DNA from: Beijerinckiaceae bacterium
Lineage (GTDB): Bacteria; Pseudomonadota; Alphaproteobacteria; Rhizobiales; Beijerinckiaceae
Length of the DNA: 64,000 nt
Assembly (NCBI GenBank): GCA_024304885.1
Contig: JALJOM010000003.1
Span: 1,088,110 to 1,152,109 of the forward strand
Direction: 5' to 3'
The notes beneath the pieces were generated by a model. The model was not told where the DNA came from, did not search any database, and worked only from the letters and a program-made list of their open reading frames with translations. A program made the translations under genes and the position numbers. Of the stretch, positions 19,970 through 28,156 are shown one piece after another. How positions within the stretch are numbered: position 1 is the stretch's first letter; each line of letters starts with the position of its first letter.

Positions 19970-22480
19970 ATGGCTGAGACGAGAACCGTGGCACGACTTC
20001 TGTCGCTCGTTGCGGTCGTCGCGACCGGAGCGTTGCTGGCGTCCTGCGGCTCCGGTCCGCAACCGGGTACGGTTCTCGACGAGGCCAAGACGGCGGGCCG
20101 CGACGTTGCCTCCTTCCCTCATGCGGACGAGGACTACTTCCGCGATATGGACAACGGCGTCGCCTTGACTCCGGAAGAGGTCAAGGGCCGCAACATGTGG
20201 ATCGTCTGGACCGGAGGCAATGATCGCCAATGGGACAAGCTCGGTCCCTTGGGGTTCGGCACCTTGGATCTCTTGAAGATCGTGACCTCGCATCCGTCGC
20301 AGCGGGTCACCTACGGCGACGACAAGGACGCGCCCTACAACCGTGACACGCGTTGGGCCTGGCTCGGTGGAGTCAACGAGCCGTGCTTCAGCAAGGCGAC
20401 GCGACCGGATCCCGATCGGTTCGGGCTCTGGCTCGATGTCCGCAGCAAGGACTGCCCTGCGGATCCCTTCGAGAACGAGGAGAAATATCCGGGCGTCAAG
20501 ATCGGCGCGCGCGGCCAGCCGATCGGCGGCGGCAAGACCTTGCCGGTCGGATCCTACTACGGCACTGCGACGGGCATCGTCGGCCTGCGCCTGTTTCCCA
20601 ATCCCGATTTCGACGAGAAGGCCGCGAAGGAGTGGGATCCGGAAAGGTTCTACACCGATCCGCAGTATTACAACCGCCCGGATCTGGTCAGGCCCTACCG
20701 CGTAGGCATGTCCTGCGGATTCTGCCATGTCGGCCCGAGCCCGATCCATCCGCCGGCGGATCCGAGCAATCCGTCCTGGGCAAACCTCAGCTCCAGCGTC
20801 GGCGCGCAATATTTGTGGTCCGACCGGCTGTTCAGCTACAAGGCGCGGCGCGACGATTTCGTCTACCAGGCCTTGAAGACCTATCGTCCCGGCGCGATGG
20901 ACACCTCGCTCGTCTCGACGGATTACATCATAAATCCGCGCACGATGAACGCGATCTACCTCCTCTGGCCGCGGCTCGACCTCGCCTATCGCTGGGGCAA
21001 GGAGACGCTGAAAGGGGGCGAGCTCGACAACAAGCAGTTCAACGACTTCGTCCCGCCGGACAATCTCCTCTCCGAACTCTACAAGGCGCCTCACGCCTGG
21101 TCTCCCCGCGTCCTCAAGGACGGCTCCGATTCCGTCGGCGCCCTCGGGGCCTTGAATCGCGTCTACCTCAACATCGGCCTCTTCAGCGAGGAATGGTTCC
21201 TTCATTTCCGGCCGTTCTTCGGGGGGCAGCCGATCACCCCGATCAAGATCGCCGACGCGCAGAAGAACTCGACGTACTGGCGGGCGACCGAGGAGGGTAC
21301 GATGGCGATGGCCGCCTTCTTCCTCAAGGCGGCCCAGCCCGACCATTTGAAGGACGCGCCGGGCGGCGAGAAATATCTTCAGGCCGATGCGGCGACTCTC
21401 GCCCGCGGCCGGCAGGTCTTCGCCGAGACCTGCGCGCGCTGCCACTCGAGCAAGCAGCCGGAACCCGCTCCGGGAGTGGATCCCGGCGGGTGCGCCGGGC
21501 CGGAGTATCTCACCTGCTTCAAGAAATATTGGGCCTGGACCAAGACCGACGCCTACAAGGCGGAGATGCGCAAAATCGTCGACGATCCGGACTTCCTCGA
21601 GGACAACTACCTTTCGACCGAACTGCGCGTGCCCGAGACGCTCTTGCGCACGAATGCCTGCAGCCCGATCGCGACCAACGCGCTCGAGAACAACATCTGG
21701 GATAATTTCTCGTCGCAGACCTACAAGACCATGCAACCGGTCGGCTCGATCACGGTGCATGATCCGGTGACCGGCGAGAAGCGGCCGTTCGTGGTTCCGG
21801 GGGGCGGACGCGGCTATACGAGGCCGCCATCGCTGGTCAGCGCCTGGTCCACTGCCCCCTTCCTCCTCAACAACACGCTCGGCCCGTTCACCACGGACCC
21901 CTCGGTCGACGCGCGGCTGCGGGTCTTCCAGGCCTCGATCGAGCAATTGCTGTGGCCGGAGAAGAGGGAATTCGATTCGGTGCTCGGCAACAAGGTGCCG
22001 GGAACGATCGATCGCACGGATGCGCGAAGCTATGTCAAGCTCCCGGTCGGCTACCTTCCGTCCTGGCTCGCCTGGATCGCGGGGGACAAGGATGATCTCG
22101 AGATCGGGCCGTTCCCGAAGGGCACCCCTATCAGCCTCGTCGCCAACGTCGATCTTCTGCCCGACAACGTCGGCCTCGCCACGAAGCTCTTGAACGACGT
22201 GAAGCTCCTCGGCCTCGGCGTCCGCGGGCTGTGGAGCCTGTGGACCGCGGACCGCAACGCGACCGACGCAGAGCTGCTCGAGCATTACAGCGGGATGAAG
22301 GACCCGCTTCTCGGCGTCAGCAAATGCCCGGATTTCGTGGTCAATCGCGGCCATTATTTCGGGACGGCCGAGTTCAACAATGTCGACGGCTTGACGGAGG
22401 ACGAGAAATATTGGGGGGTCGAGCCGCCGCTCGCCGACGACGACAAGCGTGCCTTGATCGAATTCGTCAAGACCTTCTGA
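19970..22480 (+). CDS. Large di-heme c-type cytochrome lipoprotein (836 aa)
   Basis: Probably an exported electron-transfer protein or heme oxidoreductase; not assigned to a described function. A lipoprotein signal ends at Cys26 (GALLASC). Two heme-c attachment motifs are visible: CGFCH at 249-253 and CARCH at 488-492, 239 residues apart. Only two hemes in 836 residues leaves large regions unexplained. The end region (KCPDFVVNRGHYFGT, DDDKRALIEFVKTF) resembles the tails of the two smaller cytochromes at 26101 and 28157. ATG with GAGGGGG eight bases upstream. It is 13 bases from the GMC gene, suggesting electrons flow from that flavoprotein to this cytochrome. Substrate binding in the heme pocket is possible as well. 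Confidence 0.85.
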   Translation: MAETRTVARLLSLVAVVATGALLASCGSGPQPGTVLDEAKTAGRDVASFPHADEDYFRDMDNGVALTPEEVKGRNMWIVWTGGNDRQWDKLGPLGFGTLDLLKIVTSHPSQRVTYGDDKDAPYNRDTRWAWLGGVNEPCFSKATRPDPDRFGLWLDVRSKDCPADPFENEEKYPGVKIGARGQPIGGGKTLPVGSYYGTATGIVGLRLFPNPDFDEKAAKEWDPERFYTDPQYYNRPDLVRPYRVGMSCGFCHVGPSPIHPPADPSNPSWANLSSSVGAQYLWSDRLFSYKARRDDFVYQALKTYRPGAMDTSLVSTDYIINPRTMNAIYLLWPRLDLAYRWGKETLKGGELDNKQFNDFVPPDNLLSELYKAPHAWSPRVLKDGSDSVGALGALNRVYLNIGLFSEEWFLHFRPFFGGQPITPIKIADAQKNSTYWRATEEGTMAMAAFFLKAAQPDHLKDAPGGEKYLQADAATLARGRQVFAETCARCHSSKQPEPAPGVDPGGCAGPEYLTCFKKYWAWTKTDAYKAEMRKIVDDPDFLEDNYLSTELRVPETLLRTNACSPIATNALENNIWDNFSSQTYKTMQPVGSITVHDPVTGEKRPFVVPGGGRGYTRPPSLVSAWSTAPFLLNNTLGPFTTDPSVDARLRVFQASIEQLLWPEKREFDSVLGNKVPGTIDRTDARSYVKLPVGYLPSWLAWIAGDKDDLEIGPFPKGTPISLVANVDLLPDNVGLATKLLNDVKLLGLGVRGLWSLWTADRNATDAELLEHYSGMKDPLLGVSKCPDFVVNRGHYFGTAEFNNVDGLTEDEKYWGVEPPLADDDKRALIEFVKTF

Positions 22481-22493
22481 ACGGCGTTCGTCC

Positions 22494-24359
22494 GTGCCCG
22501 AGCGCGAATACGACTATGTGATCGTCGGTTCGGGAGCCGGCGGCGGGACGCTCGCGGCGCGGCTCGCCGAGTCGGCGGCGGTCAGCGTCTGCCTGCTCGA
22601 AGCGGGCGGCGACCCCCTGTGGGGGCGTGCCGACCCGACGCTGCCGGAAGACTACGAGGTTCCCGCCTTTCATCCGTTCGCCTCGGAAAACCCCGCGATG
22701 AGCTGGGAGTTCTTCGTTCGGCATTACGCCGACGAGCGGCAGCAACGGCGCGATCCCAAGCTCGTCGAAGGCAAGGGGATCTTCTACCCGCGCGCGGCCA
22801 CGCTCGGCGGCTGCACCGCCCACAATGCGATGATCTTCGTCTATCCGCACGAGTCGGATTGGGAGAAGATCAGGGACATCACCGGCGATCCGTCCTGGTC
22901 CGCGCGGGAGATGGAGAAGTATGCGCGCAAGGTCGAGGATTGTCGGCATCGCCCGGTCTGGCGCTTCCTGCGCCGGTTCGGCCTCGATCCGACCGGGCAC
23001 GGGTGGGACGGCTGGCTTTCGACCGAGATCGCGATCCCGCGCCAGGCCTTTCGCGACGACAGGCTCGTGCGGGTCGTCTTCGGCGCGACCTTGCGCGAGA
23101 TCTTCGGCTCCTCCGGTTGGCTGAGCAAGCTGTTGGGGCTGATCCGGAGCAAGGCCGATCCGAACGACGAGCGCTGGATCGCGTCGCACAAGACCGGGCC
23201 TTGCTTCACGCCCTTGAGCACGCGGGGCCACCGCCGTGGAAGCGTCCGCGAGCGGGTGCTCGACGTCGCGCGCCGCTATCCGGATCGCTTGCACATCGTC
23301 ACCGACGCCCTCGCCACGCGCGTCCTTTTCGACGACGTGCGGCTTCCGAACGGCGATCTTCGTGCGGTCGGCGTCGAATATCTGGCGGGGGAAAAGCTCT
23401 ACAAGGCCCATCCCGGATCCGGCGCGTCCACCGGGACGAGGCGGATCGTCCACGCGCGGCGCGAGGTGGTTCTCTCCGGGGGGGCCTTCAATACGCCACA
23501 GCTCTTGTTGCTTTCGGGCATCGGGCCCGAGGCCGATCTCGTCGCGCACGGGATCGAGGTCGCGGTCCCGCTCGCAGGGGTCGGCAGCAATCTCCAGGAC
23601 CGTTACGAGGTCGGTGTCGTGCACAGAGCGAAGGAGCCGTGGCGATCGTTGCGCGGCGCGCGCTTCGAGAAAGGCGACCCGCTGTTTCGGCAATGGCAGA
23701 AGGGCGGCAAGGGCTTCTACGGATCGAACGGGGTCGCGCTCTCGTTTATCATGAAGTCCGATGCGAGCCCGGTCGATCCGGACCTCTTCTGCATCGGGCT
23801 CCTCGGTCGCTTCACCGGCTACTACCCCGGCTACTCGCGACAGATTCCCAAGCATCTCGACACGATCTCCTTCGCGCTCTTGAAGGCCCACACCACCAAT
23901 CGAATGGGCAAGGTGACCTTGCGCTCCTGCGATCCGCGCGATCCTCCCGAGATCGACTTTCACTATTTCGAGGAAGGAAGTGACGTAGATGGCAAGGATC
24001 TCCGTGCGGTGGTCCAAGGCGTGGAGGCGATCCGCAACATCACGCGCGGCCTCGTGAACGAGGGGCTGCTGTATCCCGAGGACCTGCCCGGCGCGGACGT
24101 GACGTCGGCGAACGGCCGGCTCGAGCAGTTCATTCGGGACAATGCCTGGGGGCATCATGCTTGCGGCACCTGCCCGATCGGCCCACGCGATGCGGGCGGC
24201 GTGCTTTCGGGCGACTTCGCGGTGCACGGCACGCGCGGCTTGAGGGTTGTCGATGCCTCGATCTTCCCGGAAATTCCGGGTTTCTTCATCGCGAGCGCCA
24301 TCTTCATGATCGCCGAGAAGGCGGCCGACGTCATGCTTCGCGAGGCCGGTACCAGGTGA
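22494..24359 (+). CDS. GMC-family FAD oxidoreductase (621 aa)
   Basis: Flavin alcohol dehydrogenase or oxidase of the glucose-methanol-choline family. The FAD-binding loop VGSGAGGGTLAARLAE sits at residues 11-26 with LLEAGG after it. The GMC signature region is GIFYPRAATLGGCTAHNAMIFVYPHESDW, and the catalytic His lies in WGHHACGTCPIG near residue 560. The start is GTG with no strong ribosome site, 13 bases after the cytochrome stop, consistent with translational coupling. No signal peptide or Tat motif is visible, so how it meets the exported cytochrome is unclear. Similar dehydrogenases pass electrons to c-type cytochromes. The substrate is unknown; a bulky alcohol or lipid is a guess. Confidence 0.9.
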   Translation: MPEREYDYVIVGSGAGGGTLAARLAESAAVSVCLLEAGGDPLWGRADPTLPEDYEVPAFHPFASENPAMSWEFFVRHYADERQQRRDPKLVEGKGIFYPRAATLGGCTAHNAMIFVYPHESDWEKIRDITGDPSWSAREMEKYARKVEDCRHRPVWRFLRRFGLDPTGHGWDGWLSTEIAIPRQAFRDDRLVRVVFGATLREIFGSSGWLSKLLGLIRSKADPNDERWIASHKTGPCFTPLSTRGHRRGSVRERVLDVARRYPDRLHIVTDALATRVLFDDVRLPNGDLRAVGVEYLAGEKLYKAHPGSGASTGTRRIVHARREVVLSGGAFNTPQLLLLSGIGPEADLVAHGIEVAVPLAGVGSNLQDRYEVGVVHRAKEPWRSLRGARFEKGDPLFRQWQKGGKGFYGSNGVALSFIMKSDASPVDPDLFCIGLLGRFTGYYPGYSRQIPKHLDTISFALLKAHTTNRMGKVTLRSCDPRDPPEIDFHYFEEGSDVDGKDLRAVVQGVEAIRNITRGLVNEGLLYPEDLPGADVTSANGRLEQFIRDNAWGHHACGTCPIGPRDAGGVLSGDFAVHGTRGLRVVDASIFPEIPGFFIASAIFMIAEKAADVMLREAGTR

Positions 24360-24714
24360 GCGATGTGCGCTATCGCACAGCTCGGAAGCAGCTGGTAATG
24401 TAAAGGTAATAGTTAGAAAGTTTGGAGGCTGTCCTGGATCTGTTTTCGAGAACAACTTGTATTTTTGACGGGTTTCGGCTAGGCTGATGCCATCTACATT
24501 AGAGGTTGTACAATTCTAGATATACACACATTCCGTGCAGCCCGTGTGGCGACGAAGCAATGCGGTCGCGCCGTGGTGACGTGCCGCTTCGCAAGTGTCG
24601 AGGTATCCGTCTTAAGCCGCGCCGCTCGTCCGGCGCACCTTCGGCGAAGGTGACGAGCCGCCTCGGTCAACTGCGAGCCGACCTGAAGTCGAGCCGAAAC
24701 GTAAGGGGGAGGTC
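24360..24714 (+). promoter_or_regulatory. AT-rich leader between GMC and OYE genes
   Basis: A 355-base gap with an AT-rich core at 24395-24535, unlike its surroundings. It contains TTGACG at 24465-24470, a possible -35 box, but no clear -10 at the usual spacing. The last 12 bases before the next gene give a very strong ribosome site (AGGGGGAGG). The gap suggests a second promoter inside the redox locus. No hairpin followed by a T run was found. Confidence 0.4.
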
Positions 24715-26046
24715 ATGGGCGCAGATATCATCTTCGAGCCGCTCGAATGGCGCAATATCCGAATCAAGAACAGGATCTTTCGCTCCAGCATCAACGGCCG
24801 CTGGGACAACGAGGACGGGAGCCTGACCCAGCCTCGGGTCAACTGGGAATCCAAGTTCGCCGAGGGCGGCGTCGGCGCGATCATCTCCTCCTTCGTGCCG
24901 GTGCTGATGGAAGGGCGCATCCTGCCCAACTACGGCACGATCCACCGCGACGACTTCATCCCGTTGTGGGCGAAGGTCGGCGAGGCGGTCCACAAGCACG
25001 ACTGCAAGTTCATCATGCAGCTCAGCCACTCCGGTCGCCAGCTCGATCTGCAGGGAGTGTCGAACCTGAACAAGCGGAGCCGGAGCTCGACGAGCAAGAC
25101 GGAATCCTTGAACGGAATCCTCACCCAGGCGATGACCCAGGAGGAGATCGACAAGGTCGTCAAGGCGTTCGGCGACGGCGCATGGCGCGCTCGCGAGGCC
25201 GGGCTCGACGGTGTCGAGCTCCACGGCGCCAACGGCTACCTGATCTCGCAGTTCCTGAGCTCGGGAATCAACGATCGCACCGATGGCTACGGCGGCGATA
25301 TCCGCGCCCGCGCCCGCTTTGTGCTCGAGATCATCGCGGCGATCCGCGACCGCTGCGGCCCCGACTTCCATCTGCAGGTCAAGTTCAACGCGATCGACTA
25401 CAACAATGTCATTCCCTGGGAGAAGCCCGGCAACGTGCTGGAGGAGAGCATCGAGGCCGCGAAGCTCTTCGAGGCCGCCGGCGCCGACGCGCTCCACATC
25501 TCCACGGGCAGCCTCTTCCCGCACCCGCTGAACCCGCCGGGCGACTTCGATTTCGACACGATCGCGAGGACCTATGGCACGGTCCTTCCGGCCGGCATCT
25601 ACACTTTCCGGAACCTCCTCCTGTTCCGCTTCACGTGGCTCCGGCCGATCTTCCGCTGGCTGTGGTTCCGCATGAAGGCGGGACATCCCGTGGAAGGCGT
25701 GGGTCTCGCGGCGGCCAAGGCGATCAAGCAGGCCGTCTCGATTCCCGTGATCAGCACGGGGGGCTATCAGAGCTCGAACTTCGTGCGCGACGCGATCTCG
25801 AGCGGCGCGATCGACGGTGTCGCGATCGCGCGGTCGCTGATCGCCAATCCCGACCTTCCGAAGCAATGGGCCGAAGGGCGGGACCTGCCGGCCATTCCGT
25901 GCACCTATTGCAACAAGTGCCTGCTCAATGCGCCGGCGAACCCGCTCGGCTGCTACGAGCTCGAGCGATACGGCGGCGACTACGACAAGATGCTCGCCGA
26001 GATCCTGTCTGTCTACAAGGTCCAACCCGAGCTCGTCGTGCCCTGA
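24715..26046 (+). CDS. NADH:flavin oxidoreductase / old yellow enzyme, with Fe-S cysteines (443 aa)
   Basis: FMN-binding TIM-barrel ene-reductase family. Landmarks are FEPLEWRNIRIKNRIFRSS at the start, MQLSHSGRQ, VELHGANGYLISQFLS, the NDRTDGYGG loop, and VISTGGYQSS for phosphate binding. After the barrel, four cysteines (396, 399, 402, 413; CTYCNKC then C) have the spacing of the 4Fe-4S site in 2,4-dienoyl-CoA reductase and trimethylamine dehydrogenase. The protein stops 30 residues later and lacks their 200-250-residue FAD/NAD(P)H domain. A separate protein would then have to deliver electrons. A hydrophobic, Trp/Phe-rich insertion (FRNLLLFRFTWLRPIFRWLWF) near residues 300-320 is unusual and may touch the membrane or a lipophilic substrate. 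Confidence 0.88.
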   Translation: MGADIIFEPLEWRNIRIKNRIFRSSINGRWDNEDGSLTQPRVNWESKFAEGGVGAIISSFVPVLMEGRILPNYGTIHRDDFIPLWAKVGEAVHKHDCKFIMQLSHSGRQLDLQGVSNLNKRSRSSTSKTESLNGILTQAMTQEEIDKVVKAFGDGAWRAREAGLDGVELHGANGYLISQFLSSGINDRTDGYGGDIRARARFVLEIIAAIRDRCGPDFHLQVKFNAIDYNNVIPWEKPGNVLEESIEAAKLFEAAGADALHISTGSLFPHPLNPPGDFDFDTIARTYGTVLPAGIYTFRNLLLFRFTWLRPIFRWLWFRMKAGHPVEGVGLAAAKAIKQAVSIPVISTGGYQSSNFVRDAISSGAIDGVAIARSLIANPDLPKQWAEGRDLPAIPCTYCNKCLLNAPANPLGCYELERYGGDYDKMLAEILSVYKVQPELVVP

Positions 26047-26100
26047 GCCGACCCTGTGGGTGTAAGAACAACGAGCAGCGACAGGTAGGAGACCTCGACA

Positions 26101-27633
26101 GTGGCAAAGCAAGGCGGCGCGCTCGGGCGCGTAATCCTCGTCATCGCGGCGATCCTGATCGGTGTTCCGGGACTCGCCGTGCTCGGAATCGGCGGAATCG
26201 TCGCGTGGCGCTACTTGCTCCGCCCCGAATCCACGCCGACCTATACGAATATCGTCGAGCACTGGAAGTACGGCTCGATCGGCAGCGAGGTCACGGGACT
26301 CCCCTATTGGGTGTGGAAGGCGCTGCCGGTGCTCTTTCCGGAGAAGCTGCCGAACGGCGACTTGTCGTCGATCGGGCTCCTCTACGAGACCGACGCGAGC
26401 GGCAACAAGCTCGACCTGCCGATCGGGCTCAGCCGGCGCACCCTCCAGGGCGTCGAGCGGGCCTGGTTCAATTGCGCGCTCTGCCATACCGGAACCGTGC
26501 AAAAGACCGCGGACGGAGCTCGCGAGATCGTCTCGGGCATGCCGTCGAACAATCTCGACATGCACGGGCTCATCGCCTTCGTGGTCGGCATCTCCGACGA
26601 CCCGAGGCTCGCCCCGGATAGCTTGATCCCGGCGATGAAGAAGGCCGGTGCGAAGCTCGATCTCATCGACGAGGCCTTCTGGCGGTTCCTCGCCATTCCC
26701 GTCCTTCGCGAGACCCTGCTCCAGCAGCGCGCGAACCTCGAGCCGCTCCTCGCCTATCAGCCCGTGTGGGGGCCAGGCCGGGTCGATACCTTCAATCCCT
26801 ACAAGGTCATCCAGTTCCACGAGAAATTCGACGACCTCACCGAGGCCGAGAAGGTCGGCGTGTCGGATTTTCCGACGACGTTCAACCAACGTCCGCGCGG
26901 CGATCAGAACATGGAGCTGCATTGGGACGGCAACAATCCCTCGCTTCAGGAACGCAACCTCAGCGCTGCGCTCGGCGCGGGGGTCACCGAGACATCTGTC
27001 GATCATCCCGCGATCGACAGAATTGCGGAATGGCTCCTCGACCTGCGTCCGGCACCGAGCCCCTACACCCCGGACCCCGCCAAGGTCGAAGCCGGCAAGG
27101 CGGTCTATATGGCGCAATGCGCGACCTGCCACGGCTTCCAGGGTCCGGACGGCTACGTGTTCGAGGGTGAGTATCTCGGCAAGGTCGAGCCCAACGCGAA
27201 GCTCGGCGCCGACAGGTCGCGGCTCGACAGCTATACCCAGAAGCTGCGCGACTACCAGCTCACCCTGTTCAAGGATGTGGACGGCGGCAAGTACCAATTC
27301 CGCCACTTCAGGAAGACCGACGGCTACGCCAACCTTCCGCTCGACGGGCTGTGGCTGCGTGCCCCCTACATGCATAACGGATCCGTGCCGACGCTCGCCG
27401 ACCTGTTGCTGCCGCCTGAGCAGCGTCCCAAGGCCTTCCTGCGCGGCTCGGATGTCCTCGATGCGGAGAAGGGCGGGTTCGTCGCACCGGCCTGCGTGCC
27501 CGGCGAGAAGGTCGAGAAGGGATTCTGCTACGACACGAGCGTGCGCGGCAACGGCAATGGCGGGCACCTCTACGGCACCGACCTTTCCGGCTCGGACAAG
27601 GACGCTCTCGTCGCCTATCTCTTGACGTTCTAG
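26101..27633 (+). CDS. Membrane-anchored di-heme cytochrome c (510 aa), paralogue 1
   Basis: One N-terminal helix (about residues 8-38) anchors an exported domain. Two heme-c motifs: CALCH at 125-129 and CATCH at 340-344. Between them lies VWGPGRVDTFNPYK, and after the second heme comes LPLDGLWLRAPYMHNGSVPTLADLL, a region with a Tyr, Met, His cluster as in the CcpA/MauG/RoxA superfamily. The roughly 215-residue heme spacing is close to that of RoxA-type rubber oxygenases as I recall them, but the protein is shorter and the resemblance is only by eye. GTG start with TAGGAG upstream. It is a clear paralogue of the protein at 28157, from the first heme to the last residue. Confidence 0.85.
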   Translation: MAKQGGALGRVILVIAAILIGVPGLAVLGIGGIVAWRYLLRPESTPTYTNIVEHWKYGSIGSEVTGLPYWVWKALPVLFPEKLPNGDLSSIGLLYETDASGNKLDLPIGLSRRTLQGVERAWFNCALCHTGTVQKTADGAREIVSGMPSNNLDMHGLIAFVVGISDDPRLAPDSLIPAMKKAGAKLDLIDEAFWRFLAIPVLRETLLQQRANLEPLLAYQPVWGPGRVDTFNPYKVIQFHEKFDDLTEAEKVGVSDFPTTFNQRPRGDQNMELHWDGNNPSLQERNLSAALGAGVTETSVDHPAIDRIAEWLLDLRPAPSPYTPDPAKVEAGKAVYMAQCATCHGFQGPDGYVFEGEYLGKVEPNAKLGADRSRLDSYTQKLRDYQLTLFKDVDGGKYQFRHFRKTDGYANLPLDGLWLRAPYMHNGSVPTLADLLLPPEQRPKAFLRGSDVLDAEKGGFVAPACVPGEKVEKGFCYDTSVRGNGNGGHLYGTDLSGSDKDALVAYLLTF

Positions 27634-27750
27634 GCGTTCGCCCGGAGCGGCGCCTCCGCCGCCGGCAGTGGACGCGTGGCGCCTGAACTTGCAGCTCCAG
27701 CGCCGGGCGTCGATCGAAATGTGGGCATCCGACGAGCAAAGGACTCGGCA

Positions 27751-28137
27751 ATGGACGAGAACAGGTATCTCCTCTGGTTCAGCCGGGTGGTGTGGGCCGG
27801 CATCGCCGCCAATTGCCTCCTCGCCGGCTTCGCCCTCGTCGCGCCGGTGACCGTCATAAACCTCGTCGGGCTACCGATGGCCGAGCCTCTGGTTTGGCCG
27901 CGATTCGCCTCCTTCCTGCTCTTGCTGCTGTCCGGATTCTACGTGGCGGCGGCGAGGGATCCGCTCGGCAATCTCTACACCTCCGTCTGGACGGTCGCCT
28001 GCCGCGTCGGAGGCGTCGTCTTCTTCTCCATCGTAGGCGGGAACTACATCGTTTTCGCGCTGTTCGACCTGACCTTCGGTTTGCCCGAAGGAATCCTGCT
28101 GTGGCTCGGTGTCTCCGCCGCGTCGAAACAAAAATAA
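27751..28137 (+). CDS. Small four-helix membrane protein (128 aa)
   Basis: Not recognised. Four hydrophobic segments are visible: VVWAGIAANCLLAGFALVAP, FASFLLLLLSGFYVAAA, SVWTVACRVGGVVFFSIVGG and YIVFALFDLTFGLPEGILLWLG. There is an Arg/Asp-Pro loop (RDPLGNLYT) in the middle. ATG with AAGGA about eight bases upstream. It lies between two paralogous di-heme cytochromes and 19 bases before the second, so it is probably part of the same complex or a quinone-facing or assembly subunit. No heme-binding His pair stands out, so I do not call it a b-type cytochrome. Confidence 0.75.
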   Translation: MDENRYLLWFSRVVWAGIAANCLLAGFALVAPVTVINLVGLPMAEPLVWPRFASFLLLLLSGFYVAAARDPLGNLYTSVWTVACRVGGVVFFSIVGGNYIVFALFDLTFGLPEGILLWLGVSAASKQK

Positions 28138-28156
28138 CAAAAGGAGCGCGCCACCC

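Noticed and set aside
19712-22354. 880-codon open frame on the minus strand
   Set aside because: Antisense to the large di-heme cytochrome, whose heme motifs and lipoprotein signal are clear.
24667-27567. 966-codon open frame on the minus strand
   Set aside because: Antisense to the OYE and first di-heme cytochrome genes; the same codon-bias artefact.
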